Shown piece by piece: positions 21,431 through 29,782 of a stretch of DNA of 64,000 bases. Position 1 is the first letter of the stretch, and every line of letters starts with the position of its first letter. Position numbers and translations under genes: made by a program. The notes beneath the pieces are model-generated. The model did not search any database. It was not told where the DNA came from and saw only the letters and a list, made by a program, of their open reading frames with translations. This stretch comes from an uncultured Bacteroides sp. (GTDB lineage Bacteria > Bacteroidota > Bacteroidia > Bacteroidales > Bacteroidaceae): the NCBI RefSeq assembly GCF_963675905.1, contig NZ_OY780936.1, positions 2,241,946-2,305,945 on the forward strand, in the 5' to 3' direction.

Positions 21431-21633
21431 AATTTAGGTATTTCTCTAACTTTCATTATCAACTCAAGTCCTAGTGCATCGGTTATTTTTCTAAGAGTAT
21501 CGATAGATGGATTACCGTTACCTTTTTCTATAGCTTTTATGGTCCGAAGACTAACGCCGGAAATATCTGCCAGATCTTGCTGAGTAATATTGAGCAAGAC
21601 TCTTCTATCTTTTATAATATCGTAGAAATCCAT
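21427..21633 (-). CDS. hipB: HipB-like XRE-family repressor
   Basis: Short DNA-binding protein with a lambda-repressor-like helix-turn-helix (LNITQQDLADISGVSLRTIK, then AIEKGNGNPSIDTLRKITDALGLEL). I chose ATG 21631-21633 (MDFYDIIKD, 68 aa), not the longer frame to 21702. The longer frame would run through the phzF terminator, a palindromic operator and a consensus -7 element. It should autoregulate the operon through the palindrome at 21669-21689. Confidence 0.85.
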   Translation of the reverse strand: MDFYDIIKDRRVLLNITQQDLADISGVSLRTIKAIEKGNGNPSIDTLRKITDALGLELIMKVREIPKL

Positions 21634-21659
21634 AAGTGCATTATTTTGCCCATTTGAAG

Positions 21660-21689
21660 CAAATATACGTATTATAACGTTTATAATAC
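21660..21689 (-). promoter_or_regulatory. hipBST promoter and palindromic operator
   Basis: A perfect inverted repeat, GTATTATAA / TTATAATAC with a 3-bp spacer (21669-21689), lies directly upstream of a consensus Bacteroides -7 element (TATATTTG on the minus strand, 21660-21667). The element is 27 nt before the chosen hipB start. Position and symmetry fit a HipB-type operator. Confidence 0.75.
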
Positions 21690-21690
21690 C

Positions 21691-21722
21691 AAAAAAGTGC
21701 AATATTCTGCATATTACACTTT
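21691..21722 (-). terminator. phzF terminator hairpin
   Basis: Inverted repeat AAAGTG.AATAT / ATATT.CACTTT around a TCTGC loop (21694-21722), followed on the minus strand by six T. It separates phzF from hipB. Confidence 0.75.
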
Positions 21723-21746
21723 CCTGTTTTCTATATTTTAAATAAG

Positions 21747-22775
21747 CTACAAGCTATACTCTCCATCAATCTTAACAACAGCATTACCACCAAAAAGAAC
21801 TTTGCCATCTTTGGCATTAAGCTTTACAATATTAAAGAGATCTTTTTCACCATTTTGTTCTATTGAAACTGGCTGACCGTTCCACATCTCATTCTTCAGC
21901 ATATAATATCCCATTGCCGAATTCCCTGAACCGGTTGCGGGATCTTCAAGATAACCAAACTTCGGAGCAAAGACACGGGTTCTTATTTTATTTGATTTAT
22001 CAGCTACATCGTTAGTGAAAACGAGTATTATATCTATATCGTTATTGAGGCAGAATTCTTTCAGCTTTGGTTCATCCGGTTGCAAACCAAGGATATTATC
22101 CAAATTCACTATCGGAACAATCAGTGTTCTTAAGCCTGCATCAATCAACATAACAGGGTGTTGCTGATCAATACTTTCGACGGTAGTCTGAAGATTCACA
22201 GCTATATCTACCAACGAAGGTTTTACTTCAAGATATTCAGGACTGGGAGCTGTGATAAATACGGCATCGAGTGACTGAAGTTCGTTATAGACCGCCAAAT
22301 CTCCTTTATTGGTTTTGATTGTAATTTCTTTAACCTGTTGCAGCTCCTTATTACTTTTTACCAGATTATACATGCAGGCAATAGTTCCATGTCCGCAGAA
22401 TTCTACTTCACACTCGGAAGAGTAATAACGTAATCTGTATGCATTATCAGCAAGCGGAGTGCAATACACTACTTCGGACACAAATCCTTTGTGATCTTTT
22501 GCTATACTTAGCATTTCTTCTTCTGTTAACTGCTGATCTTTATCGAGGAACAGACAGGCGGCAGGATTCCCTTTCGACTGTCCGCTTGTAAATGCATCCA
22601 GTTTTCTGTAAACGAATTTATTCTTTGCATCAGTTTCAGAGGCTGCAAAAGGATTTTCTGGTTTCGCCTGATTAGCTGTAGTTGTTTTCTTCTTACCGAA
22701 TTTATTAGCTTTTTCCCATGCTGCCTTTCTAGCCTGGTATTGCTCGTACTGATTTTCTAAATAATTATCCGCCAT
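21747..22775 (-). CDS. PhzF-family isomerase with N-terminal extension
   Basis: 342-aa protein. Residues about 53-340 are a PhzF/DAP-epimerase-like fold with the typical YRKLDAFTSGQSKGNPAAC, VEFCGHGTIA and FAPKFGYLEDPATGSGNSA motifs. The physiological substrate of most PhzF-like proteins is unknown. The first ~50 residues are a charged, lysine-rich extension (NQYEQYQARKAAWEKANK) absent from textbook PhzF enzymes. The gene stands alone between two intergenic regions, with a dense palindromic array upstream and its own terminator downstream. A partial copy of its 3' end lies beyond hipT. Confidence 0.85.
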   Translation of the reverse strand: MADNYLENQYEQYQARKAAWEKANKFGKKKTTTANQAKPENPFAASETDAKNKFVYRKLDAFTSGQSKGNPAACLFLDKDQQLTEEEMLSIAKDHKGFVSEVVYCTPLADNAYRLRYYSSECEVEFCGHGTIACMYNLVKSNKELQQVKEITIKTNKGDLAVYNELQSLDAVFITAPSPEYLEVKPSLVDIAVNLQTTVESIDQQHPVMLIDAGLRTLIVPIVNLDNILGLQPDEPKLKEFCLNNDIDIILVFTNDVADKSNKIRTRVFAPKFGYLEDPATGSGNSAMGYYMLKNEMWNGQPVSIEQNGEKDLFNIVKLNAKDGKVLFGGNAVVKIDGEYSL

Positions 22776-22929
22776 AAACTTTTTACTTTATACTCTGAAA
22801 AACAAAGGTATTCAATTAATTCTTTTAAAAAAGGGAAAATATTACTTTGTTACAGATCTAAATATGTAGAACATTCTTTGATTCTCTGCTGAAGAAAATA
22901 AAAAAGCCGGCGAATACTTTATTTCCTCT

Positions 22930-23001
22930 TGTACAAAACAAATATATCTTCTGTACAAAAGAATTAATTGTTTTGTACAGAGGATTACATTCTTTTGTAC
23001 A
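22930..23001 (-). promoter_or_regulatory. Nested palindromic operator array at the phzF promoter
   Basis: Four copies of one 9-bp motif: TGTACAAAA at 22930 and 22952, and its inverse TTTTGTACA at 22971 and 22993. Spacing is 22, 19 and 22 bp. Inner and outer pairs each form perfect 10-bp-arm palindromes. A -7 consensus on the minus strand (TATATTTG, 22939-22946) sits inside the array, about 165 nt before phzF. A regulator dimer-of-dimers site is likely. The rest of this 460-bp gap has no gene. Confidence 0.7.
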
Positions 23002-23098
23002 ATAATTCAATATTATGAATAATCATATAAAAATAAGAAAGTCGAATCAGCAATTAACTTTGAAGGAATACTTATAATTATTTTAGTAGCAGATAGTA

Positions 23099-23133
23099 GT
23101 GGCAGATGAATGTTCCAATAATTTATCTGCCAC
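23099..23133. other. Hairpin in the phzF / glycerophosphate cassette gap
   Basis: Inverted repeat GTGGCAGAT / ATCTGCCAC. A second, imperfect hairpin (GGAGA..TCTCC around T6/A6) lies near 23187-23215, close to the stop of the cytidylyltransferase gene. Either could end that transcript, though neither has a classic T-run. Confidence 0.45.
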
Positions 23134-23236
23134 CAGTCAAAACGCCTATAAACAGGGATATTTATCTCTATTTAGTAGCAGGTGGGAGATGTTTTTTGAA
23201 AAAAACTTTCTCCTGCAAATTTAATTGAAAATCAAT

Positions 23237-23719
23237 TTATTTTCTCACATCCTCTGCCCAACAAAAGTCAAGAGCTGATTCGCGCTGAAGAGCAGCATCC
23301 ACAATCTGATTAGCACTATCAATAATAATCTTTTTTATTGTGGTGGTACTAACGCCGGGAGTATATGGGAAATAAACAACACGTTTGTCCGGTTGAGATT
23401 TCATCCACTCCAACCCTTCCAGATACTTATGTTCCCAATCGTCTCCAATGGTCACAACATCAATTTTCTCCTCCCGAAGCTGAGCCACCTCGGTTAATTT
23501 CACTTGCTTTACTACTTTTGTCACACATTCTAAAGATTCAATAATCCTAAAACGCTGTTCAAAAGGTATAATGGGTTTCATCCCTTTGTACTTTTCAATA
23601 AGTTCATCCGTGCTAACGCCAACAATCAGCTCATCTCCCAACTTCGCCGACCGTTCTAATAAGTTTAAATGTCCTACATGAAATAAATCAAAACTACCTG
23701 AAGTAAATACCCTAACCAT
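23237..23719 (-). CDS. Glycerol-3-phosphate cytidylyltransferase-like nucleotidyltransferase (TagD type)
   Basis: 160-aa cytidylyltransferase fold. GSFDLFHVGHLNLL carries the HxGH nucleotide-binding motif, and the family's C-terminal signature appears as GVSTTTIKK. Known TagD enzymes make CDP-glycerol from CTP and glycerol 3-phosphate; related enzymes use other polyol or amino-alcohol phosphates. A C-terminal tail of ~25 residues extends beyond the usual ~130 aa. It is last of three closely spaced genes (12 nt gap) with an aminotransferase and a CDP-glycerol-type transferase, implying a shared product. Confidence 0.85.
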   Translation of the reverse strand: MVRVFTSGSFDLFHVGHLNLLERSAKLGDELIVGVSTDELIEKYKGMKPIIPFEQRFRIIESLECVTKVVKQVKLTEVAQLREEKIDVVTIGDDWEHKYLEGLEWMKSQPDKRVVYFPYTPGVSTTTIKKIIIDSANQIVDAALQRESALDFCWAEDVRK

Positions 23720-23731
23720 CTCTCTTCTATT

Positions 23732-24778
23732 TTAATTCAGTTTATAATTCTCTATTTCCTTTATTCGTGCAGCCAATTCATCCAAATCCTCTTTTGTTTG
23801 AACGCCTAAATGCGATACCCGAAAATAATGAGGAGTGCCTCCGGGCATTATATATATATCTTGTTTCAACAGTTCGGTGAACAATATATCACCATTTTTG
23901 TGAACGAAAAATCCGGTAATGCAATTTGAAGGGACTTCGGCAGGAACTTCCCAGCCGTTCTTCTCACAAAGGCTTCTGAAGTAAAGCGCTTTTTCTTTTA
24001 CTTCATCAACAATAGCATCGGTTCCCTTCTCAACATCCATTTTTAAGCGGGCATGCAATTGCATAAAAAGTGTAGTGGCAGGACTGTAAGGAGTTTGTCC
24101 GCGTTCCAGATTTCTAAGGTTTTCCGCAAAATCGAAATAATAACCTTTACGGGCGTAAGGCAGATTCTGAACACTCTCTGCAAGCACTATCAAAGATAAT
24201 CCGGGAGCAATATTCAACCCTTTCTGGCTACTTGTAATGCATATATCGATACCAAGCGCATCCATATCAAGAGGATCGGCCAAGAAAGAACTGATCACAT
24301 CAACAACTAACGAAACATTATACTTATGACAGATATCTGAAATCTTTTTTAGATTGAACAACTGTCCCGTAGAGGTTTCATGATGCTGACATAAAAAGAC
24401 ATCCGGTTGAGATTCAATTATGGCACTTTCTAGTTTATCATAATCAACATCTTTGGCAAATGGAACTTCAAAGATTTCGTTTGAGCAAGCATAATAATCG
24501 CATAAGCTTTTCCAGCGATGTCCAAAAGATCCACCTGATATAATAAATGCTTTCTTCTTCAGAGTCACAAAATTAGTAACTACAGCTTCCATTGCTCCTG
24601 TGCCGGATGCCGTATAAAAAATAACCTTTCCTTTTTTGCAGTTTATGAGCTGAAGCATCATCTGCTCAGACTCTTTCACTAATGCAGAAAAGGCAGCAGT
24701 ACGCATATATGGTATCTGTCCGTTATTTATCTGCAATATCTCTTCCTCAATATTACCGGGAAAAACGTATGATTTCAT
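23732..24778 (-). CDS. Class V PLP-dependent aminotransferase
   Basis: 348-aa fold-type I aminotransferase related to alanine-glyoxylate, serine-pyruvate and 2-aminoethylphosphonate transaminases. Visible features are the cofactor-binding ASGTGAMEAVV, the Asp of VVDVISSF that contacts the pyridine nitrogen, and the PLP lysine in CITSSQKGLN. It lies 3 nt from the transferase gene upstream and 12 nt from the cytidylyltransferase downstream. Context suggests it makes an amino-alcohol phosphate or phosphonate that is then activated by CTP. The precise substrate cannot be read from the sequence. Confidence 0.82.
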   Translation of the reverse strand: MKSYVFPGNIEEEILQINNGQIPYMRTAAFSALVKESEQMMLQLINCKKGKVIFYTASGTGAMEAVVTNFVTLKKKAFIISGGSFGHRWKSLCDYYACSNEIFEVPFAKDVDYDKLESAIIESQPDVFLCQHHETSTGQLFNLKKISDICHKYNVSLVVDVISSFLADPLDMDALGIDICITSSQKGLNIAPGLSLIVLAESVQNLPYARKGYYFDFAENLRNLERGQTPYSPATTLFMQLHARLKMDVEKGTDAIVDEVKEKALYFRSLCEKNGWEVPAEVPSNCITGFFVHKNGDILFTELLKQDIYIMPGGTPHYFRVSHLGVQTKEDLDELAARIKEIENYKLN

Positions 24779-24781
24779 TTT

Positions 24782-25831
24782 TTATCGTTTAATTCGTCCA
24801 AATTCTTTAATACTGGTATATCTTCTCCAAAGATTAAGTTTCCGTTGCTTTGGAATACCATGTCTGCTTATATAATCGGCTGTAGCATCTAGCATACGCT
24901 TGCATACATTACCATCCAGATAAGGATCATAATTATTTTTAATCCACTGTCGTTTTTTTATTGCACCTTCATCATATAGAGCTATTTCAAAAGCATCCGA
25001 TAATTGATCGGGCTCAGTAATATTAGTCCAATAAATATCTTTTGAGATTGTACTTAAAGTAATGACCGGCCTATCCAGCAACAGAAATTCGTATATGGTG
25101 GATGACGTATCACTAATCATCACATCCGACATTAATTGGTATTTTGTTACGTTAAAATCATCAATCCAAACAATATGCTCTTCACTTTCTGCCAACTGTT
25201 TATATTCATCAATCCACTCCTGCTTAGTTAAAGGGTGGAATTTGAGTAATAAAACAATATCCTTTTTGTGAACAAGATCTACAAGAGTTTCTTTGATGTG
25301 TGGCAAAGAAGTTAAAGAAGGCGAGAAGGTTGGAGCATACAGCACAACCTGACTTTTTTTATGTTCGGCCAGCAAGTCAGCCTTTTCAGTATCAAAACTA
25401 TGCAAGTGGTTTTTAATCCAGTCTTGCTTAGGCCATCCGGTTTCTACGACTTCAAAGTCTTTATATTTTTTGGCCAAAGTAGAGAAGCCTTCAGTAAAGA
25501 AAGGTCCCTGAGTGAAATAAGTATCAAAATATCTTCTTATCACCCAATGGTCTTTTTTCTCCGCCGCATATCCATGAAAAACCTGAATTTTTACTCCGGG
25601 AAGATAATAAGGAACAATATTTCCCGGAACAAAAATTGCTTCCGGTGAAAAATCGTAGACTTCCTGTATATTATTGGTATATGGAACTTCCTCACTTAAA
25701 GGGAATAAAGGTATTTTTTTTTGATGTACATACCAGAGAATTTTATTATCCGGAGATTGTACTGCTTCTTGATAAATTGGATATAAAATATCAATAGCAT
25801 ATTTATTTTCACAAAATAGTATTATACGCAT
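24782..25831 (-). CDS. CDP-glycerol glycerophosphotransferase-family enzyme
   Basis: 349-aa GT-B-like transferase. Evidence for the TagB/TagF family: QVFHGYAAEKKDHW (family HG motif), LLLKFHPL (HP motif), and MISDTSSTIYEFLLLDRPVI (D-S-S motif) near the C-terminus. Such enzymes transfer glycerol phosphate from CDP-glycerol to a lipid-linked or glycan acceptor. It lacks the long N-terminal membrane-binding region of Gram-positive TagF. First gene of the cassette; 331 bp upstream are gene-free apart from the terminator at 26029-26073. Confidence 0.83.
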   Translation of the reverse strand: MRIILFCENKYAIDILYPIYQEAVQSPDNKILWYVHQKKIPLFPLSEEVPYTNNIQEVYDFSPEAIFVPGNIVPYYLPGVKIQVFHGYAAEKKDHWVIRRYFDTYFTQGPFFTEGFSTLAKKYKDFEVVETGWPKQDWIKNHLHSFDTEKADLLAEHKKSQVVLYAPTFSPSLTSLPHIKETLVDLVHKKDIVLLLKFHPLTKQEWIDEYKQLAESEEHIVWIDDFNVTKYQLMSDVMISDTSSTIYEFLLLDRPVITLSTISKDIYWTNITEPDQLSDAFEIALYDEGAIKKRQWIKNNYDPYLDGNVCKRMLDATADYISRHGIPKQRKLNLWRRYTSIKEFGRIKR

Positions 25832-26028
25832 TTTTTTAAAGAACTAATCCTTGTTTTGAATCATTTATTTAAAACAAACGCAAATTTACATAATTACTGC
25901 ATAAAAAACAGTGTTTTTTTTTAATAACATTGCAACACAAAATATCTTTATGTATCTATGAGTTTCTTTATTGAATGGCAATAAACTATAGAACAACTAC
26001 TTAAGATATAAAACAAAGGAATTATAAT

Positions 26029-26073
26029 AAAAAGGCAAGCTAAAAGAAAAGAAACTTTTAGCTTGCCTTTTTA
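26029..26073 (-). terminator. Rho-independent terminator
   Basis: Long perfect stem AAAAAGGCAAGCTAAAAG / CTTTTAGCTTGCCTTTTT, with T-rich sequence after it on the minus strand. It ends the homocysteine S-methyltransferase transcript. Confidence 0.9.
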
Positions 26074-26162
26074 TTGCAAATACTCATCACAAACTTTTTA
26101 CTCAACTTCTTTTATGAGTCTTGATATACAAATATAAAGCGTTTCAGGCTTTTACATCGGGC

Positions 26163-27110
26163 TTATTTTATAGTAAATATTTCCGCAAATCTTTTTAGAT
26201 GTGTATTGTCCGTTCCACAACAACCACCAACAATTTTCAGAGGAAAGTCTTTATGCAAAGCAAACATGCTATTGGCAAGCTCTATATCTGAAGAAGATTT
26301 TAAACAATTACATTCATTCAGTTCTTCCGGACTCAAGCTGGATGCATTTGCTTGTATACCCATAAATCGGGAACGAACCAACGTAGTGTGATTATCAGCA
26401 ACGGACAAGGCTTGATGTAAGTTATCAGGATGTACACAATTTACCGTATAGCATAAAGGATGCGTTTCGGTACTGGCATCAATGACTTCTATTGCTTTAT
26501 GAATTGATGTACCGTCGAGCAAAGGTCCATTCTTTAGAATCATAAAGCTTATGATGTAAGGAAGTTCAGTAGTTTCCATTGCTTTTGCCATACCAATAGC
26601 TTCCGGCAAAGCAGGCATTATTCCTGCAAACAGATAGTCGGCCCCGGCTTTTTTGAATGCTTCCAAATGAGGTAGATGAAATTCTATTGCTTCATCTACG
26701 GACAAGGACTCCGAGGGGGCATAAGCATCTCCCCTACACCCTACTAAACCTCCGACATATACAGAAGTGGTATAACCCGATTTTAATTCAGAAAGGAACG
26801 CTACATTATCGGCTATAATATCTCTATCACTGAATGCAGAACGAAGAACTCTTTCTTTATTAACTCTACGAGTTGGTGCCATCAACATAATCGGTAACTG
26901 AAAAGTCTCAGCAATATCCAAATATTGTTTATAAATATCGGCCAGCACCTCTCTGTATCTATCATTATAAATTAACCCGGCATGAACAATATGCTCATCC
27001 AAAGGTACATTATATTCACGGCGTAACCGCTCAACAATAGCTCCTTCAGTTAATATTATGGGAGATTTATGAAACGTTGTTTCAAAAGAAATATTTTCCA
27101 TTCTATTCAT
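26163..27110 (-). CDS. Homocysteine S-methyltransferase family protein
   Basis: 315-aa barrel protein of the Pfam S-methyl_trans family, which moves a methyl group from S-methylmethionine or a related donor to homocysteine. The zinc-binding cysteines are visible: one in YTVNCVHPDN and the pair in KIVGGCCGTDN. Other motifs are ILTEGAIVERL and AGADYLFAGIMPAL. I chose ATG 27108-27110 (MNRMENISF) over an upstream TTG. It has its own terminator downstream and follows another terminator, so it is monocistronic. Some members instead handle selenohomocysteine or act in salvage. Confidence 0.85.
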   Translation of the reverse strand: MNRMENISFETTFHKSPIILTEGAIVERLRREYNVPLDEHIVHAGLIYNDRYREVLADIYKQYLDIAETFQLPIMLMAPTRRVNKERVLRSAFSDRDIIADNVAFLSELKSGYTTSVYVGGLVGCRGDAYAPSESLSVDEAIEFHLPHLEAFKKAGADYLFAGIMPALPEAIGMAKAMETTELPYIISFMILKNGPLLDGTSIHKAIEVIDASTETHPLCYTVNCVHPDNLHQALSVADNHTTLVRSRFMGIQANASSLSPEELNECNCLKSSSDIELANSMFALHKDFPLKIVGGCCGTDNTHLKRFAEIFTIK

Positions 27111-27330
27111 TGTATATATCACCTGCAAATATATACAAACAAAACGAGTCTATTCTGGAATTCTACTATAATTGAGCAGCTCTTTATTCAGGTTAATTCT
27201 ATAATCTTTTTAAGTAATAACATTCTAACAATCGAAATAATGGAAGTAAATTCAGCATAAGATAATCCAGAGAATGGATATTTTCTGCTTTTATATAAAA
27301 CGAATAATGAGAAGGATAAAATAAAAACTC

Positions 27331-27369
27331 AAAAGGCTATCATTGCGACTTTTGCAATGATAGCCTTTT
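27331..27369 (-). terminator. Rho-independent terminator after the TlpA-like gene
   Basis: Perfect stem AAAAGGCTATCATTGC / GCAATGATAGCCTTTT, 57 nt past the TlpA-like stop codon. Confidence 0.88.
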
Positions 27370-27425
27370 ATTCATACCCAGTTCTATATCCGGAATATAA
27401 ATTTCAGATTTGAATGGAGGTAATC

Positions 27426-28418
27426 TTACTTTTTCAACAACTCTCTCAATAAATTATCCAAATCATCACCAAACACATTTTTGGCAACTATTACTCCCTT
27501 TGAATCAACCAGAAAATTAGTTGGGATAGCTCTTACGCCATATTTGCCAATAATTTCACTTTGCCAGAATTTTAATTCAGAAATCTGAGTCCAGTCAAGA
27601 TGATCATCAGCTATGGCTTTTACCCATTTATCTTTTGCTTTATCCAGAGAAACCGCAAGCACATCAAAGCCTTTATCTTTATACTTCTGATATATCTTCA
27701 CAAAGTTTGGATTTTCTCTTCTGCAAGGTGGACACCAGGATGCCCAAAAGTCAATCAATAAATAACCTTCACCCAAACGATCTGAAAGAGCAACCGTTTT
27801 TCCATCTGGGGTTTTAGCAGAAAACTCGGGAGCTGTTTTGCCCACAGAAACATTACTTAATGTTTTTACCAGCTTGTTTAAAACCTGCACATAAGTTGTG
27901 TTATGCAACGAAGAATCAAGTAGCTTGATATTTGATTCTATTTCGGTTTGGGAAAGTCGGTACGAGAAATCACGGTAAAGTGCATAAGCCGATACTAACG
28001 AAGAAGGATGTTGTTTAATAAACTCATCAATCTTCACATCTTCTTTACTTTTATACTCTTTAAAGAGAGCATGTAAAGCAGATCCCGTTACCTCTGTATT
28101 CTGATAATCGGAAGCCGGATCTAAATTCACAGTTGTTTTATTTTTATCCAGAAACAGCATATAAGGATTTTCCTTTGAGTCCAGAGAGATTCCGTAAATC
28201 TCAGGCAATACTGTTTTTGTGGAAAAAGAGAACTGTCCATTCTGTACTTTGGCAGAATCAACAACGACATAATATTTGTCTATAAACTTTTGCAGATACA
28301 CTTTACCTGTAGTTACTCCACTTACAGAGCCATTAAGGTGCAATGTATTTTTTTCCTGTGCATGAGCTAAGGTAAAACTTAATGCTAATGCCGCCAAAAC
28401 TATTAATTTTCTTTTCAT
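27426..28418 (-). CDS. TlpA/ResA-like thiol-disulfide oxidoreductase with DUF4369 domain
   Basis: 330-aa exported protein (signal peptide LAALALSFTLAHAQ). Residues about 25-190 form the DUF4369 domain typical of Bacteroidetes; about 192-328 are a thioredoxin fold with active site FWASWCPPCRREN and cis-proline RAIPTNFL. It should act in the periplasm on disulfides. Its promoter shares both the spacing and an upstream palindrome with the promoter of the SusC/SusD-Ntn hydrolase operon, although 145 bp and that separate promoter split it from them. The pairing suggests a shared signal. Confidence 0.88.
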   Translation of the reverse strand: MKRKLIVLAALALSFTLAHAQEKNTLHLNGSVSGVTTGKVYLQKFIDKYYVVVDSAKVQNGQFSFSTKTVLPEIYGISLDSKENPYMLFLDKNKTTVNLDPASDYQNTEVTGSALHALFKEYKSKEDVKIDEFIKQHPSSLVSAYALYRDFSYRLSQTEIESNIKLLDSSLHNTTYVQVLNKLVKTLSNVSVGKTAPEFSAKTPDGKTVALSDRLGEGYLLIDFWASWCPPCRRENPNFVKIYQKYKDKGFDVLAVSLDKAKDKWVKAIADDHLDWTQISELKFWQSEIIGKYGVRAIPTNFLVDSKGVIVAKNVFGDDLDNLLRELLKK

Positions 28419-28466
28419 AAGCTATAATTAGTTCTATAATTATCCATATAAGTTATTTTCTGGCAA

Positions 28467-28511
28467 CAAAGGTATTTAAAGTTACATTAAGAGACAATAC
28501 CACATATATGG
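28467..28511 (-). promoter_or_regulatory. TlpA-like gene promoter with palindromic site
   Basis: Minus strand: TACCTTTG (-7 consensus, 28467-28474), 20-nt spacer, TTG (-33, 28495-28497), directly preceded by the near-palindrome CCACATATATGG as read on the plus strand (28500-28511). The same arrangement occurs at 35579-35623. Confidence 0.75.
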
Positions 28512-28563
28512 GATTTTTATAACTGACTTCGGGGATTCTCTAAAACTTATAATGAATCTTCTT

Positions 28564-29778
28564 TTATAAACTATAATTGCTTTTATAATAATCAGTCAAA
28601 TATTGATCTATCCAGTCATTAAGCTTTTTCAACTCATCTACCTTCACCCCTTCAGTTCTCCATTCATTGATATATTTTTGTGATTCAGTTATCACTTTAT
28701 TTTCCGCCGGTTCCAAGGTCTGAAGAATTCCTTTTTGATCTTTTGAAATTAGAGCCGCTAAATTAAGATAATCCTCGCCTTCTCCACGATCTATCGGGAA
28801 TAATTTTTGTTTTAATTTGGATGACCAGTCAAAAAGTGGTGCCGAAGCCTCTCCTTCTGAAGTAACAATTTTAGGAAGATATCCTTTACTGTTTACCAGA
28901 AGTGGGACTGCTACAGAAGTCAACGGACAGCCTACAACCGACCAAAGGACTGTTTGCGAAGCTGGTTCACTATCCTTTACACCCTGGAAAACAAGAACAG
29001 AAGTGGTTAGATAACGCGGAATAAAATCACGAAATGGAACCAAAACAGCTTTACTTCCGTCTGACGGTATATTATTATATAAATCGACTCCTGTAAGTCC
29101 ATGTTTCAAACTACGTGATACATCCTTCAGTATAAATTCAAATGATATACTCTTTTTCAGAGAAGCCTGATAAAAAAGTTCAGATGCCACCTCAAAACGT
29201 GCAAGCCCTTTATCACGAGTACGGTCTCCGGAGAAAGAGAAATTAGTACGTATTATGTACCCAAAAGGTGCTACAGCAGAATCGTTTGCATCATATTTCA
29301 CATAACTCTTATCACTGGTTTCATAATATGCTGCACCACCATGTGCATCAATTACCCCGAAATTAGAGCTGGCACGAATAGGACGAGGCAGACTGTCGAG
29401 CAGGTGTTCAAAATCGGCTAAAGAAGCACATGTTTGGAGAGCTAGTTTCATTATATAACCATCAAGTCCCTTTTCATCTCCGTCCAATCCCGGGTTCAGA
29501 TTATAGGATGCCGAATTTATTATGGCAAAACCGGCACTATTATGTCCGCCGAATACACCTTTTTTTCCAGAATCACGCGTGCTGACTACAGCTATATAAG
29601 GATATCTGCCATCTGAAAAGGACTGAAATTTATTATTCGGATCATGTGTATCCCGTTGTTTAAACAACAAAGGACGACCATCGGCAGTAAACTTACCCGA
29701 AATAACCGCTGTAGTACAAGCTCCTGCCTGCAGAATTCCTGCAAACAAGAGCAATATATAAACAAACAACTTCTTCAT
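28564..29778 (-). CDS. Secreted Ntn hydrolase, C45/acyltransferase-like family
   Basis: 404-aa protein. The signal peptide ends QAGA, leaving Cys21 (CTTAVISGKFTADGRPLLFK) as the new N-terminus. This is the expected nucleophile of the N-terminal nucleophile hydrolases that include choloylglycine hydrolases, isopenicillin N acyltransferase and the C45 peptidase family. Other family-like segments are FGGHNSAGFAIINSASYN and RASSNFGVIDAHGGAAYYE. Such enzymes cleave or form amide bonds. It is 4 nt downstream of the SusD gene, which suggests that the imported ligand is an amide or peptide-like compound. The substrate is unknown. Confidence 0.78.
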   Translation of the reverse strand: MKKLFVYILLLFAGILQAGACTTAVISGKFTADGRPLLFKQRDTHDPNNKFQSFSDGRYPYIAVVSTRDSGKKGVFGGHNSAGFAIINSASYNLNPGLDGDEKGLDGYIMKLALQTCASLADFEHLLDSLPRPIRASSNFGVIDAHGGAAYYETSDKSYVKYDANDSAVAPFGYIIRTNFSFSGDRTRDKGLARFEVASELFYQASLKKSISFEFILKDVSRSLKHGLTGVDLYNNIPSDGSKAVLVPFRDFIPRYLTTSVLVFQGVKDSEPASQTVLWSVVGCPLTSVAVPLLVNSKGYLPKIVTSEGEASAPLFDWSSKLKQKLFPIDRGEGEDYLNLAALISKDQKGILQTLEPAENKVITESQKYINEWRTEGVKVDELKKLNDWIDQYLTDYYKSNYSL

Positions 29779-29782
29779 ATAA

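Noticed and set aside
22930-23001. CRISPR array
   Set aside because: The repeats are 9 bp, in mirrored orientation and without 30-bp-class spacers; it fits an operator array.
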